Shown here piece by piece: positions 1-8,968 of a stretch of 64,000 nt of DNA (position 1 is the stretch's first letter; each line of letters starts with the position of its first letter). The notes under the pieces were generated by a model. The model did no database searches and was not told where the DNA came from. It saw only the letters and a list, made by a program, of their open reading frames with translations. This stretch comes from Acidovorax sp. 107 (GTDB lineage: Bacteria; Pseudomonadota; Gammaproteobacteria; Burkholderiales; Burkholderiaceae_C). The position numbers and the translations under genes are program-made. Location: contig NZ_QBTZ01000001.1 in NCBI RefSeq assembly GCF_003058055.1, forward strand, positions 560,501 to 624,500, in the 5' to 3' direction.

Positions 1-2
1 TG

Positions 3-59
3 GCGGACGAACTGGAGACACCACGCCACGTGCAAAAGCGGTTCACGGTGGCTAACTGA
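3..59 (+). CDS. C-terminal end of an unidentified protein (cut by window edge)
   Basis: An open frame enters from the left edge and stops at TGA 57-59, giving the C-terminal residues ADELETPRHVQKRFTVAN. The peptide reads like a normal charged C-terminus, and no other frame here looks better. Nothing in 18 residues identifies a family. It is convergent with the TRAP permease gene, with repeat copy A lying between them. It could be chance, since only 57 bases are visible. Confidence 0.3.
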   Translation, partial: ADELETPRHVQKRFTVAN

Positions 60-79
60 ACAGTGCCCGGTAGTGATTA

Positions 80-142
80 ACTCCTGATTTGATAGCTGCA
101 AGCGCAATATCCACTAGCGCTTGCGGCATTTTTTGCTTCAAA
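80..142 (+). repeat. Dispersed repeat, copy A
   Basis: The core GATAGCTGCAAGCGC, then CACTAGCGCTTGCGGC and a T-rich tail ending TTCAAA, match the element found ten more times in this window. The arms GCTGCAAGCGC (95-105) and GCGCTTGCGGC (117-127) can pair with one G-U. It lies just downstream of the TRAP large permease gene, between convergent genes, so it may also help end transcription. Confidence 0.75.
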
Positions 143-151
143 CCCTCAGAT

Positions 152-1432
152 TCACCCCGTAAACCACCGCATCGGCACCAGCACCAGCGATGGAAACAGC
201 ACCATCAAGAACATCACCGCGAACTGCGCCACCATGAACGGGATGACGCCCCGCGTGACGTCGTCCATGCGCATCTTGCCCACGCCGGCCACCACATTCA
301 GCACCGTGCCGACCGGTGGGGTGATGAGCCCGATGGCGTTGTTGATGATGAACAGCACGCCAAAGTAGACCGGGTCGATGCCCGCAGCCTTCACCACCGG
401 CATCAGCACGGGCGTGAGGATGAGGATGGTGGGCGTCATGTCCATGGCGGTGCCCACGGCCATCACCAGCACCATGATGGCAATGAGCAGCAGCGTGGGG
501 TGTTCCATCAGCGGCTTGAGCAGGCCCACCAATTGGCGCGGGATGTCGGCCACGGTGATGAGCCAGGCGCTGACCATGGCGGCCGCCACCAGGAACATGA
601 TCACCGCCGTAGTTTTGGCGGCGCTGGTGAACACCTCGGCCAGTTGGCGCCAGTGCAGCTCGCGGTAGACCACCGTTGCCACGAACAGGGCGTAAACCGC
701 GGCCACCGCGGCCGCCTCGGTGGGGGTGAACACGCCCATCTTCAAGCCCACGATCACGATGACCGGCAGGAACAGCGCCCAGGTGGATTCCTTGAGCGCC
801 TGCAGCTTCTCGGCGGTGGATGCCTTGGGCGGTGGCGTGACGTTTTCGCGCTGCGAGACCCAGTACCAGGTGACTGCAATCGCCAGCCCCATCAGCAGCC
901 CCGGCACGATACCCGCCAGAAACAGCTTGCTGATCGACACATTGGCCGCCACGCCAAACACCACAAAGCCAATGGACGGCGGGATGACCGGCGCGATGAT
1001 GCCGGCCGACGCAATCAGCCCGCCTGCGCGCGCCTTATCGTGCCCGGCTTTGACCATCATGGGCAGCAGCAGGGCTGCCAGTGCCGCTGTGTCGGCCACG
1101 GCCGAGCCCGACAGCGCCGCCAGCATGCAGGCGGCCAGGATGGCCACAAAGCCCAGCCCCCCGCGCTTGTGCCCCACGAGCGTGAGCGCGAGCTTGACGA
1201 TGCGCTGCGACAGCCCGCCCACGTTCATGATCTCGCCCGCCAGCATGAAGAAGGGCACGGCCAGCAGCGGAAAGCTGTCCGCGCCGTTGATCACGTTCTG
1301 CGCGAGGATCTGCGCATCGAAAAGGTCCAGATGCCACATGAGGGCTGCGCCGGACACCAGCAGCGCGTAGGCAATCGGCACGCCGATGGCCATGGCGGCC
1401 AGCAGGGAGCCGAGGAAGATAAAAACGGTCAT
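152..1432 (-). CDS. dctM: TRAP transporter large permease (DctM family)
   Basis: The 426-aa product is almost entirely hydrophobic, with about a dozen membrane segments, the usual size and make-up of DctM large permeases that move organic acids using an ion gradient. It is the last gene of a five-gene minus-strand cluster, 33 bases after the small permease, with the binding protein and two sugar-acid enzymes upstream. The neighbours point to an aldonic acid such as D-xylonate as substrate, which is inference. The ATG at 1432 gives the normal cytoplasmic start before the first membrane helix. Confidence 0.92.
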   Translation of the reverse strand: MTVFIFLGSLLAAMAIGVPIAYALLVSGAALMWHLDLFDAQILAQNVINGADSFPLLAVPFFMLAGEIMNVGGLSQRIVKLALTLVGHKRGGLGFVAILAACMLAALSGSAVADTAALAALLLPMMVKAGHDKARAGGLIASAGIIAPVIPPSIGFVVFGVAANVSISKLFLAGIVPGLLMGLAIAVTWYWVSQRENVTPPPKASTAEKLQALKESTWALFLPVIVIVGLKMGVFTPTEAAAVAAVYALFVATVVYRELHWRQLAEVFTSAAKTTAVIMFLVAAAMVSAWLITVADIPRQLVGLLKPLMEHPTLLLIAIMVLVMAVGTAMDMTPTILILTPVLMPVVKAAGIDPVYFGVLFIINNAIGLITPPVGTVLNVVAGVGKMRMDDVTRGVIPFMVAQFAVMFLMVLFPSLVLVPMRWFTG

Positions 1433-1465
1433 GGAAGTGCGCTCCAGGTCATTGCGGTGTGGGGC

Positions 1466-2035
1466 TCACTGGCGTGAGGCCGTGGGCGCGGGGGCTGTGT
1501 GCGGCAGCTGGCTGCCCACGGCGGCCAGTTCTTCGGATTCGGCGATCTGCACCAGCTCGCTGTCTGGCATTTGCCCCGACACGATGCGCCACAGGTCCAG
1601 CGCCAGCAGCAGGCCAGCCGCCACGGCAAACACCACGCCGGACGCATAAAAGATGGCCATGGATGCGCCGGTGACCGGTGCATCCACATCCCAGTTGATG
1701 CGCGCCTGCGCCAGTGCGCCGCTGAACAGCAGCCAGGTGCACCAGATCATCAGCGCGTAGCTCAGGGCCAGGCAAATGCGCTGGCCTAGCGGCGGCAGGC
1801 GCGCCAGCAGAAAGTCCGTGCCCAGGTGGCCCCGCTCGCGCACCGCCACGATGGCGCCCAGAAAGGTGATCCACACAAACAGCCAGCGCGAGACCTCCTC
1901 GCTGATGGCAATGCCGGAGTTGAACGCATAGCGCAGCACCACGTTGCCGAACACCATGGCCACCATCACGGCCAGCGCGAGCGCGATGAGCAGGTTGATC
2001 CAGCGGCAGCAACGGTCGATGAAGGCATTGAGCAT
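1466..2035 (-). CDS. dctQ: TRAP transporter small permease (DctQ family)
   Basis: The 189-aa protein has four predicted membrane helices (about residues 13-35, 47-65, 88-108 and 130-155), as in DctQ subunits that pair with DctM. A run like RWLFVWITFLGA in the second helix region is typical of the family. It lies between the FAH-family enzyme gene and dctM, spaced as in one operon. The C-terminal tail beyond about residue 160 is hydrophilic and unremarkable. Confidence 0.9.
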   Translation of the reverse strand: MLNAFIDRCCRWINLLIALALAVMVAMVFGNVVLRYAFNSGIAISEEVSRWLFVWITFLGAIVAVRERGHLGTDFLLARLPPLGQRICLALSYALMIWCTWLLFSGALAQARINWDVDAPVTGASMAIFYASGVVFAVAAGLLLALDLWRIVSGQMPDSELVQIAESEELAAVGSQLPHTAPAPTASRQ

Positions 2036-2062
2036 CGTTGTCTCCTGTTTTCTTTTTGCGCC

Positions 2063-3292
2063 TCAGAGCACCGCGCCCTGCAGCAGCCCGCGCTGCGCCA
2101 GGTTGGCCATGAAGGCGCGCAGCCCAAATCGCCAGGGCGGCGCGGCCTCGCTGTGCGCCACGCGGTTGTGCAGGCCGCCCAGCCAGGCGCTCTGGATGGA
2201 CACCAGGTCGCCCAGGTGGTGGGTGAAGCCGCCGCCGGGCTGGTCGCGGTCTTCAATGGGCGCGAACAGCGTGCCCATGAACAGCATGAACCCATCCGGG
2301 TACTGGTGCGCGGCCAGCGTCTGCGCCACCAGGTCGGTGGGGTCGCGGCTGATGCTGGCCATGGTGTTGATGCCGCGCAGCTCGAAGCCGTCTACGCCCG
2401 CCACGCGCAGGTGTACCGTCTCATTGCGCACCTGTTCCAGCCCGAAGCTCGCGTCGAACAGGCGGATGAACGGGCCCAGTGCGCACGAGGCGTTGTTATC
2501 CTTGGCCTTGCCCAGCAGCAGGGCGCTGCGGCCTTCGATGTCGCGCAGGTTCACGTCGTTGCCCAGCGTGGCGCCCACGATCTGGCCCCGGCTGTTCACG
2601 GCCAGCACCACCTCGGGCTCGGGGTTGTTCCAAGCCGAATCGGAGCGGATGCCGATGTCATCACCACAGCCCACAGAGGCCAGCACCGGCGCCTTGGTGA
2701 ACACCTCGGCGTCGGGGCCGATGCCCACCTCCAGGTATTGCGACCACAGGCCTTTTTCCTGCAGCAGCGCCTTCAGGCGCATCGCCTCGGGCGAGCCGGG
2801 GCGGATGTCCGCTAAGTTTTGACCGATGAGGCCGATCACCTGACTGCGCAGGCCCTGCGCCCGGGTGGCGTCGCCGCGCGCCTGCTCCTCGATCACGCGC
2901 TCGATCAGGCTGGCAGCAAAGGTCACGCCCGCCGCCTTGACCACCTGCAGGTCGCACGGTGCCAGCAGCCAGGGGCGTGCGGCGTCGCGCGCGCCGGGTT
3001 GGCTGTTGGCCAGCAGGTCGTCCACGCTGCACAGGTACTGGCCCGTGGCGGTGCGCGCAGCCTCGGCCGGTGCCAGGGTGTCCAGCAGCGTGCTCATGGT
3101 GGGGAAGTGCGCGCTCAGGTCGAACACGCCTTCGGGCCGCAGTGCGACCACCGCAGGGCCAGGAACGGCGCCACTGGGTGCCCACACGCGGCCGACCAGC
3201 GTGCCTTGCAGGTCGTCGTCGGGAAGCACTTGCAATGTGGCGTTGGGCGCACGGGCCCGTTCGGCAACTGCTGCTGCCGTCATGTTGTTCAT
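2063..3292 (-). CDS. xylX: Fumarylacetoacetate-hydrolase family protein, XylX-like 2-keto-3-deoxy-sugar-acid dehydratase
   Basis: The 409-aa protein has the C-terminal FAH fold: E225 and E227 in NPEPEVVL and D246 in GNDVNLRD are the expected metal ligands. The N-terminal half resembles Caulobacter XylX, which dehydrates 2-keto-3-deoxy-D-xylonate in the Weimberg pathway. The adjacent XylD-like dehydratase would supply that substrate, so the pair fits oxidative pentose catabolism. AAGGA lies six bases before the ATG at 3292, which favours this start over the ATG nine bases inside. L-arabinonate or another aldonate is an alternative substrate. Confidence 0.8.
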   Translation of the reverse strand: MNNMTAAAVAERARAPNATLQVLPDDDLQGTLVGRVWAPSGAVPGPAVVALRPEGVFDLSAHFPTMSTLLDTLAPAEAARTATGQYLCSVDDLLANSQPGARDAARPWLLAPCDLQVVKAAGVTFAASLIERVIEEQARGDATRAQGLRSQVIGLIGQNLADIRPGSPEAMRLKALLQEKGLWSQYLEVGIGPDAEVFTKAPVLASVGCGDDIGIRSDSAWNNPEPEVVLAVNSRGQIVGATLGNDVNLRDIEGRSALLLGKAKDNNASCALGPFIRLFDASFGLEQVRNETVHLRVAGVDGFELRGINTMASISRDPTDLVAQTLAAHQYPDGFMLFMGTLFAPIEDRDQPGGGFTHHLGDLVSIQSAWLGGLHNRVAHSEAAPPWRFGLRAFMANLAQRGLLQGAVL

Positions 3293-3345
3293 GGAAAGTC
3301 CTTCGAAAAAATCCGGGCGGGCGCCGGTGGCCCACCTGGTCGTTG

Positions 3346-5127
3346 TCAGTGGTTGTGGCGTGGCGTCTTTTCAGAAATGCGCTGAAATTCCAGCGCAAAG
3401 TCCAGCGTGGCGCCGTCGGCCAGCTGCCCGGTTTTCTCGCGGTACAGCGCTTCCCACGGCGACTGGCTCGCGGGCACGGGTGGGGCGGGCAGGTCGCGCT
3501 TGCGGCGTGCGATCTCTTCGGGGGCGACCAGCGCATCGCAGCGCCCGGTGTTCAGGTCGATGCGGATCGTGTCGCCGCTTTGCAGCCAACTCAGCCCTCC
3601 GCCCACGGCGCTTTCGGGCGATGCGTTGAGGATGGACGGGCTGTCTGCCGTGCCCGACTGGCGCCCGTCGCCCAGTGTGGGCAGCGTGTTGATGCCGCGC
3701 CGGATCAGCGCGTCCGGCGGCTGCATGTTCACCACCTCGGCCGAGCCCGGCCAGCCGATGGGGCCGGCGCCGCGCATCACCAGGATGCAGCCTTCGTCGA
3801 TATCGAGCGCCGGGTCGTTGATGCGCGCGTGGTAGTCGTCTGCGCCCTCGAACACCACGGCGCGGGCTTCGAAGATGCCCTCCTGCCCCGGGCGGCTGAG
3901 ATAGCGCTGGCGGAAGGCTTCGGAGATCACCGAGGTCTTCATGATCCCGAAGTCGAACAGGTTGCCGCTGAGCACCATGAAGCCGGCCTTGTGCATCAGC
4001 GGATTGCTGAACGGGCGGATCACCTCGCGGTCATGGGTCTCGCGGCCTTGCAGGTTTTCGCCCACCGTCTTGCCGGTCACGCTGGCGCAGTCGGCATGCA
4101 GTTTGCCTGCCTGCTGCAGCTCCCACATTAGCGCGGGCACGCCACCAGCGCGGAAGAAGCGCTCGCCCAGAAACTGTCCAGCAGGCTGCATGTTCAGCAG
4201 CAGCGGCAGGTCGTAGGCGTGGTCGGTCCAGTCCTGTGCATCGAGCTGTACGCCCGCGTGGCGCGCCATGGCCATGATGTGCACCTGCGCATTGCTGCTG
4301 CCGCCGGCCACGCTGACGACCGACAACGCGTTCAAGAAGCTCTCTCGCGTCAGGATGCGCGAGGGGCGCAGGTCTTCGTACGCCATCTCCACGATGCGCC
4401 GCCCGGTCTCGTACGCCATCTGCCCGCGCTCGCGGTAGGGCGCGGGAATGGCCGCGCAGCCGGGCAGTGACAGGCCCAGCGCCTCCGCCACCGCGTTCAT
4501 GGTGGAGGCCGTGCCCATGGTGTTGCAGTGCCCGGCGGAGGGCGCGCTGTTGCAAGCGCGCTGCAAAAACTCTTCCTCGTCGATCTCGCCCGCCGCGAGC
4601 TGGCGGCGGCTGCGCCAGATGACGGTGCCCGAGCCCACCAGCTGCCCTTCGTGCCAGCCGTCGAGCATCGGCCCGCCAGAGAGCACGATGGCCGGAATGT
4701 CAACGGTGGATGCCGCCATGACGCCCGCGGGCGTGGTCTTGTCGCAGCCCGTGGTCAGCACCACCGCGTCGATGGGGTAGCCGTACAAGATCTCTACCAA
4801 GCCCAGGTAAGCCAGGTTGCGGTCCAGCGCGGCCGTGGGGCGGCGGCAGTTTTCAAAGATGGGGTGGACGGGGAACTCCATCGGAATGCCGCCCGCATCG
4901 CGGATGCCGTCGCGCACGCGGCGCGCCAGGTCCAGGTGGATGCGGTTGCAGGGCGACAGGTCGCTGCCCGTCTGCGCAATGCCAATGATGGGCCGGCCCG
5001 AGCGCAGCTCTTCGGGCGTCAGCCCGTAGTTCATGAACCGCTCCAGGTACAGCGCGGTCATGTCCGAGCGCTCGGGCGCGGCAAACCATTCGCGGGAGCG
5101 GAAGGGGCGGCGGGGTGTTTTTGTCAT
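3346..5127 (-). CDS. xylD: IlvD/Edd family sugar-acid dehydratase, probable D-xylonate dehydratase
   Basis: The 593-aa protein belongs to the IlvD/Edd dehydratases, which use an Fe-S cluster and Mg to remove water from sugar acids. Cluster cysteines are C60 (SDLSPCN), C128 (TTGCDKT) and C201 (GHCNTMG). The start TPRRPFRSREWF and the following block closely resemble, from memory, the pentonate dehydratase branch that includes Caulobacter XylD rather than branched-chain amino acid IlvD. An upstream TTG at 5145 would add six residues; the ATG at 5127 is preferred. It is the second gene of the cluster, before the XylX-like gene. L-arabinonate activity cannot be excluded. Confidence 0.85.
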   Translation of the reverse strand: MTKTPRRPFRSREWFAAPERSDMTALYLERFMNYGLTPEELRSGRPIIGIAQTGSDLSPCNRIHLDLARRVRDGIRDAGGIPMEFPVHPIFENCRRPTAALDRNLAYLGLVEILYGYPIDAVVLTTGCDKTTPAGVMAASTVDIPAIVLSGGPMLDGWHEGQLVGSGTVIWRSRRQLAAGEIDEEEFLQRACNSAPSAGHCNTMGTASTMNAVAEALGLSLPGCAAIPAPYRERGQMAYETGRRIVEMAYEDLRPSRILTRESFLNALSVVSVAGGSSNAQVHIMAMARHAGVQLDAQDWTDHAYDLPLLLNMQPAGQFLGERFFRAGGVPALMWELQQAGKLHADCASVTGKTVGENLQGRETHDREVIRPFSNPLMHKAGFMVLSGNLFDFGIMKTSVISEAFRQRYLSRPGQEGIFEARAVVFEGADDYHARINDPALDIDEGCILVMRGAGPIGWPGSAEVVNMQPPDALIRRGINTLPTLGDGRQSGTADSPSILNASPESAVGGGLSWLQSGDTIRIDLNTGRCDALVAPEEIARRKRDLPAPPVPASQSPWEALYREKTGQLADGATLDFALEFQRISEKTPRHNH

Positions 5128-5197
5128 GGGGTCGGGGCATCGCAAAAGAGGGGCCGGGCGCAGCCAGGAGCTGCGCCCCGGGGAACGAACCAGTGGC

Positions 5198-6217
5198 TTA
5201 CTTGCCGCCCCGCGCCTTGGCCAGCTCGCCCATCAGCTCGCTGGTGGTTTCTTCGCCAAACTCCTTGCCGTACTTGGCCAACACGGGCTGCAGCTTGGTG
5301 CGCAGCTTGGCCTGCTCGGCGGCGGGCAGCTCGGTGATCTGCATGCCAGCCTTCTTCAGTTCGCCCAGGGCGGTTTCGCTGAAGGCGCGGATGGTCTTGC
5401 GCTCGAACACCGTGGCCTCGCGCGCGGCCTCCTGCACGATCTTCTTCTCGTCGGCCGAGAGGCCGTCCCAGGTTTTCTTGGAGATGAGCAGCACCCAGGC
5501 GCTGTACATGTGGCGCGACAGCACTAGGTGCTTTTGCACCTCATAGAACTTGCTGGCCAGGATGGTGGCGGGCGGGTTTTCCTGGCCGTCCACGGCCTTT
5601 TGTTCCATGGCGGTGTACAGCTCGGTGAACGGCATGGGCGTGGCGTTGGTGCCCAGGGCATTGAAGGTATCGAGGAACAAGGGGCTCTGGATCACGCGCA
5701 GCTTGAGGCCCGCCAGATCGTCGGCCGTGTTGATGGGGCGGCGCGAGTTGGTCACGTGGCGAAAGCCGTTTTCCCAGAAGCCCAGGCCGATCAGGCCCTT
5801 GTCGGGCAGCATGGACAACAGCTTCTGGCCGAAGGGGCCGTCCAGCACCCCGTCGGCTTCTGCCTCGGTGTTGAAGGTGAGCGGCAGGTTCAGCACGCCA
5901 AAGGGCTTGATCAGCGACATCAGCGTGGACGAGTCCGGAATCGTCATCTCCAGCGTGCCGCCGCGCAGGGCCGAGGTCATGCTCACGTCATTGCCCAGGG
6001 CACCGCTGGCAAATAGCTTGGCGCTCATCTTGCCGCCGCTCTTGGCCTGCAGGCGCTCGGCAAAGTGGCGCACGGCCTGGGCCTGCGGGTGGTCGTCGCT
6101 CAGGCCGATGCCGACCTTGAAGGTGTGTTCCTTGACTTGCGCGGCGACGGGGGTGGCGAGGGCGGCCAGCAGCGTGGCGCCGAATGCCAAGGATTTGGCG
6201 AGGGAAGTGAATTGCAT
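5198..6217 (-). CDS. dctP: TRAP transporter substrate-binding protein (DctP family)
   Basis: The 339-aa protein begins with a signal peptide cut near residue 26 (VAAQV), followed by a DctP domain with the conserved HTFKVGIGLSDDHPQ start and a QENPP stretch near the binding-site arginine region. It would capture the substrate in the periplasm for the Q and M subunits encoded downstream. It is the first gene of the minus-strand cluster and diverges from the LysR gene. GGAGAC lies nine bases before the ATG. A sugar acid is the likely ligand by context only. Confidence 0.92.
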   Translation of the reverse strand: MQFTSLAKSLAFGATLLAALATPVAAQVKEHTFKVGIGLSDDHPQAQAVRHFAERLQAKSGGKMSAKLFASGALGNDVSMTSALRGGTLEMTIPDSSTLMSLIKPFGVLNLPLTFNTEAEADGVLDGPFGQKLLSMLPDKGLIGLGFWENGFRHVTNSRRPINTADDLAGLKLRVIQSPLFLDTFNALGTNATPMPFTELYTAMEQKAVDGQENPPATILASKFYEVQKHLVLSRHMYSAWVLLISKKTWDGLSADEKKIVQEAAREATVFERKTIRAFSETALGELKKAGMQITELPAAEQAKLRTKLQPVLAKYGKEFGEETTSELMGELAKARGGK

Positions 6218-6232
6218 GGTGTCTTGTCTCCG

Positions 6233-6366
6233 TTGGAATGGCTGACCCCGTTGGCGAGGCCTTCGGCGCCTGCGGCTTTTTGGGGCCAGCCGTTATCGAC
6301 GCAGAGACAAGGTTAGGTTTCACGCCCCGGCGGGTCCACTGAATGTTTTGCGACAATCCATTCCAA
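6233..6366. promoter_or_regulatory. Divergent promoter region with a spaced inverted repeat
   Basis: TTGGAATGG at 6233-6241 and its exact complement CCATTCCAA at 6358-6366 bracket the region between dctP and the LysR gene. Paired half-sites flanking a shared promoter are common for LysR regulators, although the spacing of about 116 bases would need looping. No clear -10 or -35 boxes were picked out. Confidence 0.3.
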
Positions 6367-6372
6367 ACGCTT

Positions 6373-7347
6373 ATGAGTCCAGACGAATTTCCGGGTAAAC
6401 CCTTGTCTTTGGCGCAGGCCTGCGCGCGGCTGCGCTTTCGGCATTTGCAGTTTCTCGACATCCTGGGCCGCACGCGCAACCTGCGGCTCACGGCCGAGCA
6501 GATGCACGTCACGCAGCCTGCGGCCACCAAGATCCTCATGGACATCGAGGAGATCCTCGAGGCGCGCCTGTTCGACCGCCTCTCGCGCGGCATGCGTCCC
6601 AACGAGCTGGGGCTTTTTACGCTGCGCTACGCCAGCGCCGCGCTGGATGGGCAGCGCAAGTTTGTCGATGAATTCAACGCGCTAAAGCAGGGCGGTCACG
6701 GCCATGTGACGGTGGGCGCCATCACCGGGTCGGCCGCGCATGTGCTGGTGGCGTCGGTGGTCGAGATCCAGCGCCTGCGGCCCCTCTTGGTCATCAAGAT
6801 CCTGGAACAGAGCAGTGACCAGCTCATTGCCTGGCTGGCCGAACGCAAGATCGACCTGATGATTGGCCGCTTCACCACAGAAGGCCAGCGCAGCCAGTTC
6901 CACTACGAGCACCTGTCGGCCGAGCCGCTGCATGTGGTGGGCGGGCAGCACCACCCGCTGCGCGGCGCCACCGACCTGTCGCTGACCGAGTTGGCGCACT
7001 GGCCGTGGATTCTGTACCCCGCCTCCACGGCCGTGCGCAAGGTGTCGGACGACCTGTTTGGTGGCGCGGGTCTGGCGCTCACGGCGGGGGTGGTGGAGAC
7101 GCCGTCCTTCTTGTTTGCGCTGGAGCTGATGAACACCACCCACATGATGTCGCTGCAGCCCGCTGCGCTGATCCAGAAATACGTGGACCGGGGGCTGCTC
7201 TCGCGCATCCCTGTCGAGCTGCCCGACCGCATGCCCAGCTATGGCCTCATCACCCGCCTGGGCGAGCCGCCCACGCCCTCGGCACAGGCCTTTATCGACG
7301 TGCTGCGTGAGACGGCGGGGGTGGCGCCGGACGTTTTGGGGGAGTAA
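6373..7347 (+). CDS. LysR family regulator, GbpR-like
   Basis: The 324-aa protein has an N-terminal winged HTH with the run RNLRLTAEQMHVTQPAATK and a LysR effector-binding domain. It resembles the GbpR (galactose-binding-protein regulator) branch, whose members often control sugar or sugar-acid uptake. It is divergent from the XylD/XylX/TRAP cluster and is its likely regulator. The ATG at 6373 is preferred because the in-frame ATG at 6343 would place part of the candidate operator inside the gene. The last residues (VAPDVLGE) are family-variable. Confidence 0.85.
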   Translation: MSPDEFPGKPLSLAQACARLRFRHLQFLDILGRTRNLRLTAEQMHVTQPAATKILMDIEEILEARLFDRLSRGMRPNELGLFTLRYASAALDGQRKFVDEFNALKQGGHGHVTVGAITGSAAHVLVASVVEIQRLRPLLVIKILEQSSDQLIAWLAERKIDLMIGRFTTEGQRSQFHYEHLSAEPLHVVGGQHHPLRGATDLSLTELAHWPWILYPASTAVRKVSDDLFGGAGLALTAGVVETPSFLFALELMNTTHMMSLQPAALIQKYVDRGLLSRIPVELPDRMPSYGLITRLGEPPTPSAQAFIDVLRETAGVAPDVLGE

Positions 7348-7461
7348 CCAGGCCTGCGCCATGCGTGGCCTTTTCGATAACCAACGGTTATTGAAAATTG
7401 GGATCGACGGGCCCTGCCGTTATGCTCTGCGCCCTTTCCCGCAATCCAGGCCTTTTTCTCC

Positions 7462-7947
7462 ATGACCGACGCACCCGACACGCCCGACACCATCCAGGAA
7501 CCCCGCTGCTGGAGCGACGGGCGCTGGACGGCGCAGGTCATTAAGAACGAGGACGACGATGGCTGGGCCGTGGCCATGACCTTGAAGGGCGAGGCTGAGC
7601 CCGCGCTGGTGGGCCCCTGGACCATGGGCCGCGACAAAAAGAACCCCAAGCCGCTCGATGTGTCGGCTTTCCACACGCTGGTCAAGACCGCCAGCGAGGT
7701 GGTGCGCCGCCATGAGCAGCAACTGCACGCGCAGCTGAACAAAAGCGTGCACATCACCAGCACCGACGGCCAGCGCCTGCGCGTGGCGCTGGCCATCGTG
7801 CCCGATGAAGAAGGCGCCACGGCCACGCTGAGCGCGCAGGACGAGCTGGGTGAAGAGGTTGCCCGTGCGTCTGCGCCGCCCACTTTCAAGCTCACGCCCG
7901 CCAGCGCGGCGACCTGGGCCGAAGGCGGGTTTCAGCGCGTGCGCTGA
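7462..7947 (+). CDS. Conserved hypothetical protein
   Basis: I do not recognise a named family for this 161-aa soluble protein. It has no signal peptide or membrane helix. The N-terminal third is acidic (EDDDGWAV), and the middle has a basic GRDKKNPKP turn followed by a helix rich in H, Q and E (TLVKTASEVVRRHEQQL). Codon use is like its neighbours, with strong G or C at third positions, which supports a real gene. It stands alone between the LysR gene and the FMN riboswitch. Confidence 0.75.
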   Translation: MTDAPDTPDTIQEPRCWSDGRWTAQVIKNEDDDGWAVAMTLKGEAEPALVGPWTMGRDKKNPKPLDVSAFHTLVKTASEVVRRHEQQLHAQLNKSVHITSTDGQRLRVALAIVPDEEGATATLSAQDELGEEVARASAPPTFKLTPASAATWAEGGFQRVR

Positions 7948-8086
7948 GCAGACATCGGCGTTCTGCACACCCCGGAGCCCCAGAAGCCGCCACTGCCAGT
8001 GCAGGCAATCGCCTGCGCGACGGCGTGCTGCTTGCCCGCCGCCTAAAATCCCGCGGTCGGCTCCGAATGTCCTTCAGGGCCGACAG

Positions 8087-8253
8087 CGTTCTCAGGGCGG
8101 GGCGGAATTCCCCACCGGCGGTATTTGTTGGCTGGAAAGCCCGCAACAGCCCGCGAGCGCCTGCGGTGCCGTTTTTCGGAACAGGCCTGCAGGGTCAGCA
8201 GATCTGGTGCGATGCCAGAGCCGACGGTCACAGTCCGGATGAAAGAGATCGCG
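8087..8253 (+). promoter_or_regulatory. FMN riboswitch (RFN element)
   Basis: The hallmark RFN blocks are present in order: TCTCAGGGCGGGG, ATTCCCCACCGGCGGTA, AGCCCGCGAGCG, GGTCAGCAGATCTGGTG, CCAGAGCCGACGGTCACAGT and GGATGAAAGAGA. The closing stem pairs GCGTTCTC with GAGATCGC. FMN binding to this aptamer normally lowers expression of riboflavin genes. The next gene is ribH, starting about 150 bases after the aptamer. The intervening sequence has no obvious U-tailed terminator, so control could be at translation. Confidence 0.95.
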
Positions 8254-8405
8254 ATACCCACAGCACCCGCCATGGGTGGCTGGGCCTTTGGCGTTTGCTT
8301 GCGTGCTTTTTGCCCGCTGGTCAGCGCCGTGAGGCCTGCGCCGCCCTGTGCAGGCGCCGTGCTCGCGCGCGCCCTGATTCTGGTACGACCTGTTTTGAGG
8401 AACCC

Positions 8406-8957
8406 ATGAATCAGTCTTCTGCTACTTCTTCCGTCTCTCCCCTGGCCCCTGTCGCCGCCCACCGTGGCGCCCGCGTGGCCATCATCAGTGCCAGCTGGCA
8501 CCAGGACATCGTGCACCAGGCGCGCGACGCGGCCCTGGCCGAGTTCGACCGCCACGGCCTGCCGCCCGCGCAGGTGGCGCTGTTCGATGTGCCCGGTGCG
8601 TTCGAGATTCCGCTCTTGGCCCGCAAGCTCGCGCGCAGCGGACGCTACGACGCCATCGTGGCCTGTGCGCTGGTGGTCAACGGCGGCATCTACCGCCACG
8701 AGTTCGTCACCACCGCTGTCATCGACGGCCTGATGCGCGTGCAGCTCGACACCGAGGTGCCCGTGATGTCGGCCGTGCTCACGCCGCGCGACTTCCACGA
8801 CCACGAGGACCATGTGCGCTTCTTCCGCGAGCACTTCGTGAAGAAGGGCACCGAGGTCGCCCAGGCCTGCCTGCAGACCATGGCCTACCTGCGCAAGCTG
8901 GCATCGCCCACGCTGGCCACCGTGCAGCAGGCAACGCCTGCGCTGGCCGAAGCCTGA
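8406..8957 (+). CDS. ribH: 6,7-dimethyl-8-ribityllumazine synthase
   Basis: The 183-aa enzyme joins the ribityl-aminouracil and the dihydroxybutanone phosphate to form lumazine, the penultimate step to riboflavin. W31 in ISASWHQ, PGAFEIP (63-69) and the active-site stretch GGIYRHEFV are the expected binding and catalytic blocks. RHEFV and the length resemble the RibH2 type of Brucella and rhizobia rather than the usual 150-aa form. GAGGA lies five bases before the ATG. No other rib gene is nearby, so this is a single riboflavin gene under its own FMN riboswitch. Confidence 0.93.
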   Translation: MNQSSATSSVSPLAPVAAHRGARVAIISASWHQDIVHQARDAALAEFDRHGLPPAQVALFDVPGAFEIPLLARKLARSGRYDAIVACALVVNGGIYRHEFVTTAVIDGLMRVQLDTEVPVMSAVLTPRDFHDHEDHVRFFREHFVKKGTEVAQACLQTMAYLRKLASPTLATVQQATPALAEA

Positions 8958-8968
8958 GAAGGCGCCGG

